Source of the DNA: Bacillus sp. AFS088145
GTDB lineage: Bacteria; Bacillota; Bacilli; Bacillales; Bacillaceae_G
Length of the DNA stretch: 64,000 nucleotides
Assembly: GCF_002564465.1 (NCBI RefSeq)
Contig: NZ_NUUX01000002.1
Location: 117,660 to 181,659, forward strand
Direction of reading: 5' to 3'
Part shown: in pieces, positions 9,470-19,013 of the stretch
Numbering within the stretch: the stretch's first letter is position 1
Layout of the letters: every line of letters begins with the position of its first letter
Notes under the pieces: model-generated
Told to the model about the DNA's origin: nothing
Seen by the model: the letters and a program-made list of their open reading frames with translations, nothing else
Databases searched by the model: none
Made by a program: the position numbers and the translations under genes

Positions 9470-9967
9470 GTGACTGAAATGATTCCATTAGTTTTCTCAC
9501 TTCAAAACAAAAAGATTACGATCATCGGTGGAGGAAAAATCGCTTTTCGAAAAGCAAAAGCATTTATAAAAAGTGGTGCTTCAATTACGATTATTAGCCC
9601 TCAACTATGTGATGAATTTAAACAGTTACCTACAATAAAATATTTAAATAAGTATTTTGAAAAAGCTGATCTAACTGGAGCTCACATTGTTATTGCAGCT
9701 ACAGACGATAAAAATATAAATAAATTCGTCAAAGATTGCACATCAGATTTCCAATGGTTTAATGATGTAAGTGATCAAAATAATAGTGATTTCCATACAC
9801 CAGCAGTGGTTCGTAGAGGAGACCTTATTGTATCAGTCTCAACTTCTGGTAAAAGTCCAGTCCTATCAAAAAAGATAAAAAAGGAACTGGACACTTATTT
9901 TGACGATCATTATAGTGAAGTCGTGGATGAATATGCAATTGAACGAAAAAAACCAGTCATAGAGTAA
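9470..9967 (+). CDS. Precorrin-2 dehydrogenase/sirohydrochlorin ferrochelatase-like (Met8/YlnF type)
   Basis: NAD-dependent dehydrogenase of siroheme synthesis, or a paralogue of it. Residues 1-115 make the Rossmann domain with the glycine motif IIGGGKIAFRKA (about 19-30) and a VIAATDD stretch; the central NDVSDQNNSDFHTPAVVRRGDLIVSVSTSGKSP region (about 103-137) is the conserved Met8/CysG N-terminal signature. The length (165 residues) matches B. subtilis YlnF. The start is GTG at 9470 with AGGAG eight bases upstream. No other siroheme gene is nearby. Its last codons double as part of the terminator of topB. Confidence 0.85.
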   Translation: MTEMIPLVFSLQNKKITIIGGGKIAFRKAKAFIKSGASITIISPQLCDEFKQLPTIKYLNKYFEKADLTGAHIVIAATDDKNINKFVKDCTSDFQWFNDVSDQNNSDFHTPAVVRRGDLIVSVSTSGKSPVLSKKIKKELDTYFDDHYSEVVDEYAIERKKPVIE

Positions 9968-9983
9968 ACTCATATGACTGGTT
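9946..9983 (-). terminator. Terminator of topB lying inside the neighbour's coding end
   Basis: AACCAGTCAT (9951-9960) pairs with ATGACTGGTT (9974-9983), with extra pairs inside. On the minus strand it ends in seven T residues (complement of 9952-9946). The stop codon of the convergent Met8-like gene (9965-9967) lies in the loop. On the plus strand no T-run follows. A second small palindrome (GCAGGGTCCCTGC, about 9989-10001) sits between it and the topB stop. Confidence 0.75.
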
Positions 9984-10003
9984 ATAGTGCAGGGTCCCTG
10001 CCT

Positions 10004-12184
10004 TTATTGTTTTTTCAGCTTCGCTAAGGCTTCTGCAAATGGGTTATTAAATGGTTCATCATCTTGTTTGTTCTGTTTCTTTAAATATTTTTGAACATCT
10101 TGTTTTGAAACTTTACTATTTTTTTCTTTCGAACGTCGATCTTTAAAAGTAGAAAGTTTTTCTCTATGCCCACATGCACATACAAAAATTTGACCTTCTC
10201 CTTCGCCTCTTAGTTCTAAACGTTTGAAGCAATTAGGACATCTCGTGTTAGTTGACTGTGAAATGGTTTTTCGATGACCACATTCCCTGTCCTGGCAAAC
10301 TAACATTTTTCCACGTTTACCGTTTACTTCTAACATAAGCTTTCCGCAGTCAGGACATTTAGTACTAGTCATGTTATCATGCTTAAACTTTTGTTCAGTT
10401 TGTTTTATTTCTTTCACAGCATCTGAAGAGAAACTAATCATTTCACTCATAAATTTAGATTTAGCTAATTTACCTTTGGAAATGGCTTGAAGCTTCTGCT
10501 CCCACTCGGCCGTTAAAGCTGGTGACTTCAAAGCTTCTGGAACAAGGTTTAATAATTGTTTGCCTTTATTTGTGATGAAAATATCTTTTCCCTTTTTTTC
10601 AATTAAAAAGCTACTGTAAAGTTTTTCAATAATATCCGCTCTTGTTGCAACTGTTCCCAATCCGCCTGTTTCGCCAATCGTCTTCTTTAAATCATTACTA
10701 TTACCAGACATAAAATGAACTGGATTTTCCATTGCACTTAAAAGTGTGGCTTCATTAAAGTATGCTGGTGGTTTCGTATGCCCTTTTGTTTCAATGACTT
10801 TAGCTACTTCAAGACGCTCATTCTCATTAATAATTGGTAATCGTTGATCTTCTGTACTATCAAGATCGTCTTCGTCTTTAAAGACTTCTTTCCATCCCAG
10901 TGAGATAACCCTTTTACCTTTCGCAACAAATATCTCATTATCAATTTCTGCGATAACTTTTTCTTGCTCATATACATATGGAGGTAGTAGGACTGCTAAA
11001 AATCTTCTTACGATTAGATCATATATTTTAAATTCTTTTGAAGAAAGTTCACTTAATATAGGTGCCTGCTCTGTTGGTATAATCGCATGGTGATCTGAAA
11101 CTTTATTATCATCTACAAAGGACTTATTTACTTTAATCGGTTGATTCGTTAACTTCATAATGATTTTTCCATAAGGTTTTATGTTACATGCTAATAAACG
11201 TTCCTTTAATGTATCAACTAAATCCGATGATAAGTATCTTGAATCAGTTCGTGGATACGTAACAACTTTATGGTGCTCATATAGCTTTTGCATGATGGAT
11301 AAGGTTTCTTTAGGTGAAAAGTTAAATCTTTTATTCGCCTCTCTTTGAAGCTCAGTTAAATCATAAAGCTGCGGAGCAAAAGATTTTTTTTCAGCAGTCG
11401 AAACTTCCTTAATCTTTATCTGTTTACCTTTTATCGCTTCAATAATTTTTTGTAATTCATCGGTCGTTTTAATTTTCTGGTCATTCGACTTACGATTTTG
11501 CCACGTAAAAGTTACATTATTTGCTAATACTTGTAACCCGTAATAAGTTTGTTGCTTAAATTCTTTTATTTCCTTTTCACGCTCTAAAATCATCGAAAGT
11601 GTCGGAGTTTGAACCCTACCGCATGAAAGTTGAGCATTATGCTTACAAGTTAGTGCTCTTGTCGCATTAATCCCCACGATCCAATCTGCCTCAGCTCTTG
11701 CTACAGCAGAAAGATATAGATTTTCATATTCCTTACCACTACGTAAATTTTCAAAACCTTTTTTTACTGCCTGATCTGTTGCAGAAGAAATCCACAATCT
11801 TTTAATTGGTTTATTAACCTTTGCCAATTGAAGAATCCATCTCGCAACAAGCTCACCTTCTCGCCCTGCATCTGTTGCAATAACGATATCTGAAACATCT
11901 TTTCTTAATAATTGAGTTTTTACAGCTTGAAACTGCTTGCCAGTCTTTTTAATAACAACAAGCTTTAATTTATCTGGAATCATTGGTAAATCTTCTAAAT
12001 TCCATGACTTATATTTATTATCATATCCCTCTGGATCAGCCAAAGTCACAAGATGCCCTAATGCCCAGGTCACAATATACTTTTTACCTTCTAAAAAACC
12101 GTTACCTTTTTGATTGCACCCTAGCACTTTAGCTATATCTCTAGCAACTGAAGGCTTTTCCGCTAATACTACTGTTTTGCTCAT
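10004..12184 (-). CDS. topB: DNA topoisomerase III
   Basis: Type IA topoisomerase that passes single strands to decatenate and resolve DNA. Residues 1-140 form the TOPRIM domain (VLAEKPSVA with E9; ATDAGREGE near 103-111). The catalytic tyrosine is Y310 in VVTYPRTDSRY. The core ends near 600 and two zinc ribbons follow (CPDCG...C, then CPNC...CACG), then a basic tail. At 726 residues it equals Bacillus TopB. The ATG follows AAGGAG closely. It is monocistronic and convergent with the Met8-like gene. Confidence 0.97.
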   Translation of the reverse strand: MSKTVVLAEKPSVARDIAKVLGCNQKGNGFLEGKKYIVTWALGHLVTLADPEGYDNKYKSWNLEDLPMIPDKLKLVVIKKTGKQFQAVKTQLLRKDVSDIVIATDAGREGELVARWILQLAKVNKPIKRLWISSATDQAVKKGFENLRSGKEYENLYLSAVARAEADWIVGINATRALTCKHNAQLSCGRVQTPTLSMILEREKEIKEFKQQTYYGLQVLANNVTFTWQNRKSNDQKIKTTDELQKIIEAIKGKQIKIKEVSTAEKKSFAPQLYDLTELQREANKRFNFSPKETLSIMQKLYEHHKVVTYPRTDSRYLSSDLVDTLKERLLACNIKPYGKIIMKLTNQPIKVNKSFVDDNKVSDHHAIIPTEQAPILSELSSKEFKIYDLIVRRFLAVLLPPYVYEQEKVIAEIDNEIFVAKGKRVISLGWKEVFKDEDDLDSTEDQRLPIINENERLEVAKVIETKGHTKPPAYFNEATLLSAMENPVHFMSGNSNDLKKTIGETGGLGTVATRADIIEKLYSSFLIEKKGKDIFITNKGKQLLNLVPEALKSPALTAEWEQKLQAISKGKLAKSKFMSEMISFSSDAVKEIKQTEQKFKHDNMTSTKCPDCGKLMLEVNGKRGKMLVCQDRECGHRKTISQSTNTRCPNCFKRLELRGEGEGQIFVCACGHREKLSTFKDRRSKEKNSKVSKQDVQKYLKKQNKQDDEPFNNPFAEALAKLKKQ

Positions 12185-12528
12185 ATCATACTCCTTAGTT
12201 TATTTACAATTTTCTTATTAACTAACTTTAACACTAAGAACAGGGGAAAGGGAAGTGAACGGAATATAATCAAGGTAAACCTAAATTGCAGGATTAGAGA
12301 TTACATGTAAGTTATATAAATATAATATTAAAAAAATACATTAATTTTACAAAAATATCTATTCCTCTTTATTCAACCTAATTTTACTATATTCTCTGTT
12401 CTTCCTGTTTTTTCAACAAATGTTCTTTTTTTGCAGAAAATTGACGTTTTATTTTACTAAGAAAACAAAGGAATTCACTCTCCATATGGCAAATTTAGTA
12501 ATTAATTCCATATATAAGGAGAGAGACG
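12185..12528. other. Divergent intergenic region with RBS-covering stem
   Basis: This 344-base AT-rich region lies between topB (minus) and the L,D-transpeptidase (plus). A TTGACG (12441-12446) looks like a -35 box, but no convincing -10 follows. CTCTCC-ATATGG (12478-12489) can pair with CCATAT-(ATAA)-GGAGAG (12508-12523), which would cover the ribosome binding site of the transpeptidase. No gene is visible. Confidence 0.4.
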
Positions 12529-14112
12529 ATGATTAATAAGATTATATCTGTAATTTTAGGGGTTTTTTTAGTACTATTACCCACAGCCAACGCGACTTCT
12601 TTTTCACAAAGTTTTAGTGATGATGAATTATCAAATTATATAGATAATCTAAATTTAAACACTACTGAAGCCACATTTGGACAATCGATTGAAGTCGGAT
12701 TAACAACTAAAGAACACTTCAACAATGTAACTCTCACATTTAAAAACGGGACTAATTTGACAGAAGTTTTACTAAAAAATCCATCGTCTTCAGATCTTTA
12801 CTATGCTGGAAAAATAGGTATTACAGCTTCTTTTATAAAAGGTACTTATCAACTAAGTTCAGTTACATTAGATGATCAAACTCTAGCCGTTTCAGACCAG
12901 ACGATTAAATTTATGATTAAAGATTTACCAACTCCAAAAATTAACCCAATTACAAATAAATCTACATCCATTACAGGAGCCTTTTTAGCAAACAGTAGCG
13001 TCCAAATATTCAACAATAATAAACTTGTAAGCACTTTACAAACGGATACAAAAGGCAATTTTCAATTCAATACTAAACCTCTAAAAGAATTTACTAAAAT
13101 AAATGCAGTTGGTGTTTCAATTGGATTAAAAAGTAAAACTGCTACATCATATGTTTCAGATGTAATCGCACCTTCTATCACTTCCATACCTTCAATATCA
13201 GATCAATCACAAAGCATATCCGGTAAATCGGAACCGAATGCTGATGTTCTCATTTACTTAAACAAGAAAGTATTAGCAAAGGGTAAAGTTAACTCGGCAG
13301 GTAAGTTTACTATTAAAATGGCGAAGCAAAAGGCAAACACAGTTCTTCAAGTCGTTGCAGTCGATAAGAGTAAAAATCAAAGTAAACCTGTTTCAATTCG
13401 TGTATTAGATCGTACTGCACCTTCAGCACCTACAATCCAAACAGTTAAAGAAAATGCCACTGTCATTAGTGGAAAAACAGAACCAAATGCTTCTGTTAAA
13501 CTATATCTAAACGGTAAATATACAGCTAAAACGGCTGCAACAAAGAATGGTAGTTATACTTTTAAGGTCAGTAAGTTAAAAGTATTTACTCCTATAAAAG
13601 TTCAATCAATTGACGCTGCTGGAAACCAAAGTAAGCCTTCATTTACTGAGGCAAAGAGCTCCCAACCTCTTTCGAATGGGCAGCTAATTATTGTTAATAC
13701 AAAAACAAATAAACTTTCATATTACAACAAGGGAAAACTAGTAAAAACATTTAGTGTAGCAACAGGAAAAGCCTCCTCTCCTACACCTACTGGAAAGTTT
13801 AAAATCTTAAACAAGATTAAAAATAGACCTTGGTATAAGGAAAATATTCCTGGCGGAGCTCCAAATAATCCACTAGGTAAAAGATGGATGGGCTTAAGTA
13901 TGGGAAGTTCTCCTGGAAGCTCATATGGAATACACGGAAATGCTAATGAGAGCTCAATTGGTAAATCAGTTAGTCACGGCTGTATTCGAATGCATAATAG
14001 TGAGATTGAGTGGTTATTCGATCAAATAAATGTTGGAACGACAGTTATTATTGCTAAATCTTCTAGTACAAATGGGCAGATTGCTCACTCATATGGAATA
14101 GCGATCGCGTAA
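12529..14112 (+). CDS. Secreted L,D-transpeptidase with three Big-type domains
   Basis: Cell-wall enzyme expected to cross-link or edit peptidoglycan stem peptides outside the cell. Residues 1-23 are a signal peptide (IISVILGVFLVLL, cut near NAT). After an N-terminal region come three bacterial Ig-like repeats of about 80 residues (about 132-210, 215-292, 297-372), each with a G-K-T/S-E-P-N-A-like turn. The YkuD catalytic domain covers about 383-515: its HG in YGIHGNANESSIG and SHGCIRM with catalytic Cys 485 are present. The last residues are a short tail. AGGAGAG precedes the ATG and may be paired in an mRNA hairpin. No membrane anchor or sortase motif is seen, so it is probably released or held by the Ig-like repeats. 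Confidence 0.92.
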   Translation: MINKIISVILGVFLVLLPTANATSFSQSFSDDELSNYIDNLNLNTTEATFGQSIEVGLTTKEHFNNVTLTFKNGTNLTEVLLKNPSSSDLYYAGKIGITASFIKGTYQLSSVTLDDQTLAVSDQTIKFMIKDLPTPKINPITNKSTSITGAFLANSSVQIFNNNKLVSTLQTDTKGNFQFNTKPLKEFTKINAVGVSIGLKSKTATSYVSDVIAPSITSIPSISDQSQSISGKSEPNADVLIYLNKKVLAKGKVNSAGKFTIKMAKQKANTVLQVVAVDKSKNQSKPVSIRVLDRTAPSAPTIQTVKENATVISGKTEPNASVKLYLNGKYTAKTAATKNGSYTFKVSKLKVFTPIKVQSIDAAGNQSKPSFTEAKSSQPLSNGQLIIVNTKTNKLSYYNKGKLVKTFSVATGKASSPTPTGKFKILNKIKNRPWYKENIPGGAPNNPLGKRWMGLSMGSSPGSSYGIHGNANESSIGKSVSHGCIRMHNSEIEWLFDQINVGTTVIIAKSSSTNGQIAHSYGIAIA

Positions 14113-14141
14113 AAAGCAAACCTTTCCGGTTTGCTTTTTTT
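14111..14141 (+). terminator. Intrinsic terminator of the L,D-transpeptidase gene
   Basis: AAAAGCAAACC pairs with GGTTTGCTTTT across a five-base loop and a run of seven T follows. Confidence 0.9.
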
Positions 14142-14244
14142 ATAGTTTAATAGATTACCCTTTCGTTTTTCTAATAGCATTCTTTTCACTTTTCACTGAT
14201 AATATTTAGTAAAAAGGAAATAGTTAGAAAGGGGTAATTTTATT

Positions 14245-14880
14245 TTGAAGAGGTATTTACCTATTCTTATTTTGTTTTTTGGTATTCTCTATATCTTTTT
14301 TATTCCTTCAGAGCCTGTCAGCATAAAAATACTATTTAAGATAATTCCAATGGTGTTGATTATTAGTTTTGCCTTTTCACAACTTCCTTATCAATCAACT
14401 AAATATCGTACTCTCATACTTTTAGGTCTTATTTTTTGTATGATTGGTGACGGAACGTTAATATGGTTTGTTGTCGGTTTAAGTGCTTTTCTAATTGGGC
14501 ATTTGTTTTACGCTGCCGGTTTTATATCAGGATGGAAATTTTCAATTTATCGCTTACTATCGATTATTCCAATTGCAATTTATGCGTTTTTTCTATGCTC
14601 TAATTTAGTAAGCTCTTTAAACGAAAGTGGCCAGGAAAACTTAGTTATTCCTGTAATAGCCTATTCAGTAGCAATTTCAATGATGGTATTTACAGCCATA
14701 ATGACTGGAAACAAATGGGCTATTTTGGGGAGCCTATTATTTATCATTTCAGATTCTATATTATCGTGGGATCTATTTGTAGAAAGCGTTAAATATGGTC
14801 ACGAATTAATCATGATCACCTACTACTCAGCACAGTTTTTAATTGCTAAAAGCTTTTTAAATAGTAAGAGAGTTGCGTAA
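14245..14880 (+). CDS. YhhN-family (lysoplasmalogenase-like) membrane protein
   Basis: Small polytopic protein (211 residues, about eight hydrophobic segments) of the YhhN/TMEM86 family, some of whose members cleave the vinyl-ether bond of lysoplasmalogens. Family features are the polar-in-membrane positions [13 protein letters not shown] (about 70-82), [13 protein letters not shown] (about 89-101) and, near the end, [18 protein letters not shown] (about 155-172). The start is TTG 14245 after GAAAGGGG at a somewhat long spacing. Whether this bacterium makes plasmalogens cannot be seen here, so substrate is uncertain. The gene is followed by pepT with a separate ribosome binding site. Confidence 0.8.
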   Translation: MKRYLPILILFFGILYIFFIPSEPVSIKILFKIIPMVLIISFAFSQLPYQSTKYRTLILLGLIFCMIGDGTLIWFVVGLSAFLIGHLFYAAGFISGWKFSIYRLLSIIPIAIYAFFLCSNLVSSLNESGQENLVIPVIAYSVAISMMVFTAIMTGNKWAILGSLLFIISDSILSWDLFVESVKYGHELIMITYYSAQFLIAKSFLNSKRVA

Positions 14881-14968
14881 TATTTTACTTTCAAATAAAG
14901 AAAGAACTACAATAAAAATGAAAGCGTATTACCAACGGATTATGAAATGTATAAAAGGAGATTTTCAT

Positions 14969-16210
14969 ATGAAAAATGAGTTAATTAATCGTTTAATTAG
15001 TTATGCAAAAGTTGATACACAATCAAATGCAAGTAGTGAAACATGCCCTTCTACACCTGGCCAGTTAACTTTGGGCCGCATGCTAGTGGAAGAGTTAAAC
15101 AAAGTTGGATTAGTTGACGTAACAATGGATGACAATGGTTATGTAATGGCTACACTTCCGGCAAATTCCGACAAAGATATTCCGACAATTGGATTTTTAG
15201 CACATTTAGACACGGCGACAGACTTTACAGGAAAGAATGTTAACCCTCAGCTAGTTGAAAACTATGATGGGAATGACATCGTTTTAAATGAAAGTTTAAA
15301 TGTCGTTTTATCTCCAAGCCATTCACCAGAGTTAACTAAATATATAGGCCATACATTAATGACAACTGATGGAACAACATTACTTGGTGCAGATAATAAG
15401 GCTGGCATCGCTGAAATTATGACTGCAATGGAGTATTTAGTTCAGCATCCTGAAATCAAACACGGCAAAATAAGAGTATCATTTACACCAGATGAAGAGA
15501 TCGGTAGAGGCCCACATAAATTTGATGTAAAAGCATTTGATGCTAAATATGCTTACACAATGGACGGTGGTCCACTAGGAGAGCTTCAATACGAGAGCTT
15601 TAATGCTGCAGGTGCAATGATTACAGTAAAAGGTAAAAATGTGCACCCAGGTACTGCTAAAGGTAAAATGATAAATTCTATGAAAATTGCCATGGAAATA
15701 AATAATTTATTGCCTGCAGAAGAAGCGCCAGAATCAACTGAAGGTTACGAAGGCTTTTATCATCTAGTATCAATTGAAGGTGATGTAGAGCTAACTAAAA
15801 TGCACTACATTATTAGAGATCATGATAAAACAAAATTTGCTAATCGAAAAGAGACATTGTCGAATATTGTAAATCAATTAAAAGAAACACATGGTGAAAA
15901 CAGCATTATTTTAGAGTTAAAAGACCAGTACTATAATATGGGTGAGAAAATCTTACCTGTTAAAGAGATTGTTGATATTGCTCACGAAGCAATGACAAAC
16001 TTGGAAATTACACCAATTGTAGAACCAATTCGTGGTGGCACAGATGGTTCACAGCTTTCATATATGGGACTACCTACTCCAAATATTTTTACAGGTGGAG
16101 AAAACTACCACGGCAAATTTGAGTACATTTCAATCGACAATATGGTTAAAGCAACGAATGTTATGATTGAAGTGATCAAATTATATGAACAAAAAGCAAC
16201 TTCAAAGTAA
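14969..16210 (+). CDS. pepT: Peptidase T (tripeptide aminopeptidase)
   Basis: M20-family dizinc tripeptidase of the cytoplasm. Metal ligands and catalytic residues are seen in [12 protein letters not shown] (His/Asp), [11 protein letters not shown] (bridging Asp), [11 protein letters not shown] (Glu pair), [11 protein letters not shown] and the late [12 protein letters not shown] (His). The longer open frame begins at 14873, but the ATG at 14969 has AAAGGAG nine bases before it and gives 413 residues, close to B. subtilis PepT (410). It is followed by a strong terminator. Confidence 0.96.
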   Translation: MKNELINRLISYAKVDTQSNASSETCPSTPGQLTLGRMLVEELNKVGLVDVTMDDNGYVMATLPANSDKDIPTIGFLAHLDTATDFTGKNVNPQLVENYDGNDIVLNESLNVVLSPSHSPELTKYIGHTLMTTDGTTLLGADNKAGIAEIMTAMEYLVQHPEIKHGKIRVSFTPDEEIGRGPHKFDVKAFDAKYAYTMDGGPLGELQYESFNAAGAMITVKGKNVHPGTAKGKMINSMKIAMEINNLLPAEEAPESTEGYEGFYHLVSIEGDVELTKMHYIIRDHDKTKFANRKETLSNIVNQLKETHGENSIILELKDQYYNMGEKILPVKEIVDIAHEAMTNLEITPIVEPIRGGTDGSQLSYMGLPTPNIFTGGENYHGKFEYISIDNMVKATNVMIEVIKLYEQKATSK

Positions 16211-16213
16211 AAA

Positions 16214-16250
16214 AGTAGGACTGACATCTATCTGTCAGTCCATTTTTTTA
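16214..16250. terminator. Bidirectional terminator between pepT and the methyltransferase
   Basis: GGACTGACA (16218-16226) pairs with TGTCAGTCC (16233-16241). Seven T residues follow on the plus strand; the minus strand ends in TACTTTTTT. Confidence 0.85.
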
Positions 16251-17456
16251 CTTAATTTTACGAATAAATACGACTTTTAAATAGTTACCTTCTTTAAAGT
16301 GCTTAGTTGTTTTAAAGTCATTAGGTAGGCTGAATTCCTCCATTAATTTATATTGCCCGCCTAGTTCTTTAAACGCTGTGTCAATAAACCCTTTAAATTT
16401 ATTCATTCCAAAAGTACTACAGTTTGTTGAAGCAACAATTACACCATCATTTTCTGTAATCGTAATCGCTTCTTTCAACAGGTTCTTATAGTCCTTTTCG
16501 GCACTAAAGGTATGTTTTTTAGATCTTGCAAAGCTTGGTGGATCTAGAATAACCATATCAAATGTAAGGTTCTTTTTAACTGCATATTTAAAGTAATGAA
16601 ATACATCCTCAACGACTATGCTCTCGGTAGCAGGGTCAATTCCATTAATTTTAAATTGTTCTTTTGTTTTATCTAAGCTCCGATTTGCTAAGTCAACACT
16701 AGTAGTCTTACTTGCCCCTCCAACTGCTGCAAAAACTGAGAATGCCCCTGTATAGGAGAAAGTATTTAAAACTGTTTTATCGTAAGCATATTTATCTCGA
16801 ATTAGTTTTCTAACTTCACGTTGATCCAAAAATACGCCTACCATTGCGCCATCATTTAAATAAATAGCGAAATTAACTCCATTTTCCTTTACGATAATAG
16901 GAAATTGACCTCTTTCCCCCATCACAAAATCATCTTCTTCAATATACTGACCTTTTGTATCAAAGCGCTTTTTCTGATAAATCCCTTTGAATTCGACAAT
17001 ATTCTTTATTGCTTGAATAACCCAATCTTTGAATTGATAGATTCCTTCGCTATACCAACTAATTAAATAAAATCCGTCAAAAAAATCAATTGTTAATCCG
17101 CCAATCCCATCGCCTTCTCCATTAAATACTCTAAATGCTGTCGTATCAGAGCTATTAAAAAAATGTTGGCGGTTTTCGATTGCTTGTTTAATTTTATCTT
17201 CAAAGAACTTAGGACCAATCTTTTCATGCTCCTTCAGGCTAAGAATCCAACCTAAACCCTTATTTTGCTTTCCATAGTAACCCGTTCCAATAAAACCATT
17301 ACGTTCATCTACTAGATTTATTATTGTTCCTTCATTAATGAAATCATTACTATTCACGATCGATTCTTTTGAAATTAGTGGATACCCATTTTTATAATCT
17401 TTTACAAACTTTTGTTTAATTTTTAGATTCATTTCTTTATCCATAAGACCATCCAT
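16248..17456 (-). CDS. RlmI/YwbD-like class I SAM-dependent rRNA methyltransferase
   Basis: Probable 23S rRNA cytosine-C5 methyltransferase of the RlmI type. An N-terminal PUA-like domain (about 1-90) is followed by an EEHEE-like insert and a Rossmann-fold SAM domain from about 185. The SAM signature is VLNTFSYTGAFSVFAAVGGA, and VILDPPSFARSK is the active-site loop; STNCS near the end holds the cysteine expected for this class. There are three nearby in-frame ATGs (17456, 17444, 17432) with only weak ribosome binding sites, so the exact start is uncertain. A small ORF lies directly upstream on the same strand. Confidence 0.85.
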   Translation of the reverse strand: MDGLMDKEMNLKIKQKFVKDYKNGYPLISKESIVNSNDFINEGTIINLVDERNGFIGTGYYGKQNKGLGWILSLKEHEKIGPKFFEDKIKQAIENRQHFFNSSDTTAFRVFNGEGDGIGGLTIDFFDGFYLISWYSEGIYQFKDWVIQAIKNIVEFKGIYQKKRFDTKGQYIEEDDFVMGERGQFPIIVKENGVNFAIYLNDGAMVGVFLDQREVRKLIRDKYAYDKTVLNTFSYTGAFSVFAAVGGASKTTSVDLANRSLDKTKEQFKINGIDPATESIVVEDVFHYFKYAVKKNLTFDMVILDPPSFARSKKHTFSAEKDYKNLLKEAITITENDGVIVASTNCSTFGMNKFKGFIDTAFKELGGQYKLMEEFSLPNDFKTTKHFKEGNYLKVVFIRKIK

Positions 17457-17468
17457 TCATTCTCTTTT

Positions 17469-17690
17469 TTACTCATTATTTCCATAATCAATTATTATAG
17501 TGTGACCTGTTAGACAAAACTGCAGATTTTGATCTTTTTCTATGAAATAACTGCTAAATCCATTATGCGCACAACGCGCTATCAAGTCTTTTATTATAAC
17601 ATGACTAACAAGCAAATTACTTAATCTCTCTTTTTCTAAGCAAGAATGATAGTAGTTTTTAAATTTGGTACATAAAATAATCTCTTTCAC
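17469..17690 (-). CDS. Small hypothetical protein
   Basis: A 73-residue frame opening at GTG 17690, twelve bases upstream of the methyltransferase gene in the same direction. The product (Cys- and His-containing, starts MKEIILCTKF, ends IIIDYGNNE) has no recognised domain. No clear ribosome binding site precedes it. It could be a real small gene co-transcribed with the methyltransferase or a chance frame. Confidence 0.35.
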   Translation of the reverse strand: MKEIILCTKFKNYYHSCLEKERLSNLLVSHVIIKDLIARCAHNGFSSYFIEKDQNLQFCLTGHTIIIDYGNNE

Positions 17691-17839
17691 TTATAGGATT
17701 AGTGATTTACTCTGGGAGTTGTTTTAATATTAATATCATGAATACCTTTTGATGTAGTTGTAAAAGTGGCAATACTAAAGTAAGCGCCAAATTATCTAGG
17801 TCGGAACAAATTCTTGTTCAAAGTGAAAGGGAATACACT

Positions 17840-18724
17840 ATGGAAATTATTAATGAAACAATACAAATAGAGGAGTTAAAAGAGAATAAGATAATAGGGA
17901 AACCTAAACTAACAAATTCAAAAATAATATTTAGAGGAAAAGGAAATCTTCTATATTGTGATAATGAAAATGTTCATTTAGTAGATAGTAATATTGAGTT
18001 TAATGGAAATGACACAATTATTTTTCTTTGTAAAAACAGGTTTAATTACATACTCAATGCAATTGTTTACAATAATTCAGTATTATTTTTTGGAAGAGAT
18101 AATTATTTTAACAACAAATTAAATATAATTATTTCAGAACAAAAGAATGTTATTGTAGGAGAAGGTTGTTTAATTTCATTCGACTGTTGGTTTAGAACAG
18201 CGGACCCACATCTAATTTATGATTCTTTCACAAAGAAAAGAGTTAACCCAAGTAAAAGCATTTATATTGGCGATCATGTTTGGATTGGTCAACATGCTTT
18301 TATTTTGAAAGGAACTCAAATTGGTTCAGGCAGTATTATCGGAGGCATGTCGGTAGTTAGTGGGAAAAAAATTGAATCTAATTCTTCATATGCGGGCAAT
18401 CCAGCAAGAAAAATTGGCGAATCGATTTTTTATACTAGTGACAGTGTACATGCGTTTACAGAATCAGAAACACGAAGTCATGATGTTTTTGAGAGTGACG
18501 ACTATATTTACTCATATGATCAGACTGAGATGTTCCCATTCCCTTCAATAGAAAAATCACTAACAGAATTAAATTTGGTTTCAGAAAAACTTGATTATAT
18601 AAAAGAGAATTTGCAGATGAATCAAAACAAAAACCGCTTTTTCATTGGAAAACCTATTGTTAAGCAAAGTTTTATAGAAAGAATTAAAAAGAATTTATAT
18701 AAGTATTTAACGTTAAAGAAGTAA
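17840..18724 (+). CDS. Left-handed beta-helix (hexapeptide) O-acyltransferase
   Basis: Trimeric acetyl-CoA-dependent sugar O-acetyltransferase type protein. Imperfect hexapeptide repeats run from about residue 20 to 190. The most conserved part is near 126-185: TADPHLIYD carries the catalytic-type histidine, and IYIGDHVWIGQHAFILKGT, GSGSIIGGMSVVSG and YAGNPARKIG close the helix as in CapG/WcaF-like enzymes. A polar tail of about 100 residues follows and ends in a basic helix. GAAAGGG precedes the ATG. It stands alone, so the acceptor glycan is unknown. Confidence 0.8.
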   Translation: MEIINETIQIEELKENKIIGKPKLTNSKIIFRGKGNLLYCDNENVHLVDSNIEFNGNDTIIFLCKNRFNYILNAIVYNNSVLFFGRDNYFNNKLNIIISEQKNVIVGEGCLISFDCWFRTADPHLIYDSFTKKRVNPSKSIYIGDHVWIGQHAFILKGTQIGSGSIIGGMSVVSGKKIESNSSYAGNPARKIGESIFYTSDSVHAFTESETRSHDVFESDDYIYSYDQTEMFPFPSIEKSLTELNLVSEKLDYIKENLQMNQNKNRFFIGKPIVKQSFIERIKKNLYKYLTLKK

Positions 18725-18803
18725 AGTCGCATGCTTTAGTTTGATAAGAGAAAAGTAACAATCACAATGGTTAGGAACCTAAAAAATAGAAATGTAAAAA
18801 ACT

Positions 18804-18836
18804 GAGTTATTTTCTTTTGGAAATAACTCTTTATTT
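18804..18836 (+). terminator. Likely terminator of the hexapeptide acyltransferase gene
   Basis: GAGTTATTT (18804-18812) pairs with AAATAACTC (18821-18829), followed by a T-rich tail. It lies 80 bases after the stop. Confidence 0.6.
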
Positions 18837-18870
18837 CATGTTGACCTATTAACCCGTTTTTCCATATTTC

Positions 18871-18984
18871 TTATGACACAATTATATGGGACAAACCACG
18901 TAAGAACTTTTTACCCATAAAAAACACCCCCTTAAATTCGAAGTTTCCAAAACACAGGGTTTTTTCTTCATCAATTTTAAGGGG
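18871..18984 (-). other. Hairpin leader with tiny ORF; possible insertion-sequence relic
   Basis: On the minus strand ACCCCTTAAAATT (about 18972-18984) can pair with AATTTAAGGGGG (about 18927-18938). The latter is a very strong Shine-Dalgarno stretch, and six T residues later an ATG (18918-18916) opens a 15-codon frame (MGKKFLRGLSHIIVS, stop at 18871). A hairpin that hides a ribosome binding site just inside an end is common in insertion sequences, and MGKKF is a plausible transposase start, but the rest of any element is missing and no partner terminal repeat was found. Confidence 0.35.
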
Positions 18985-19013
18985 TACAGTCTAAATTGAA
19001 TAAGGCTTTAAGT

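Noticed and set aside
14873..14968. N-terminal extension of peptidase T by 32 residues
   Set aside because: No similarity to PepT, overlaps the end of the previous gene, and the ATG at 14969 has an excellent ribosome binding site.
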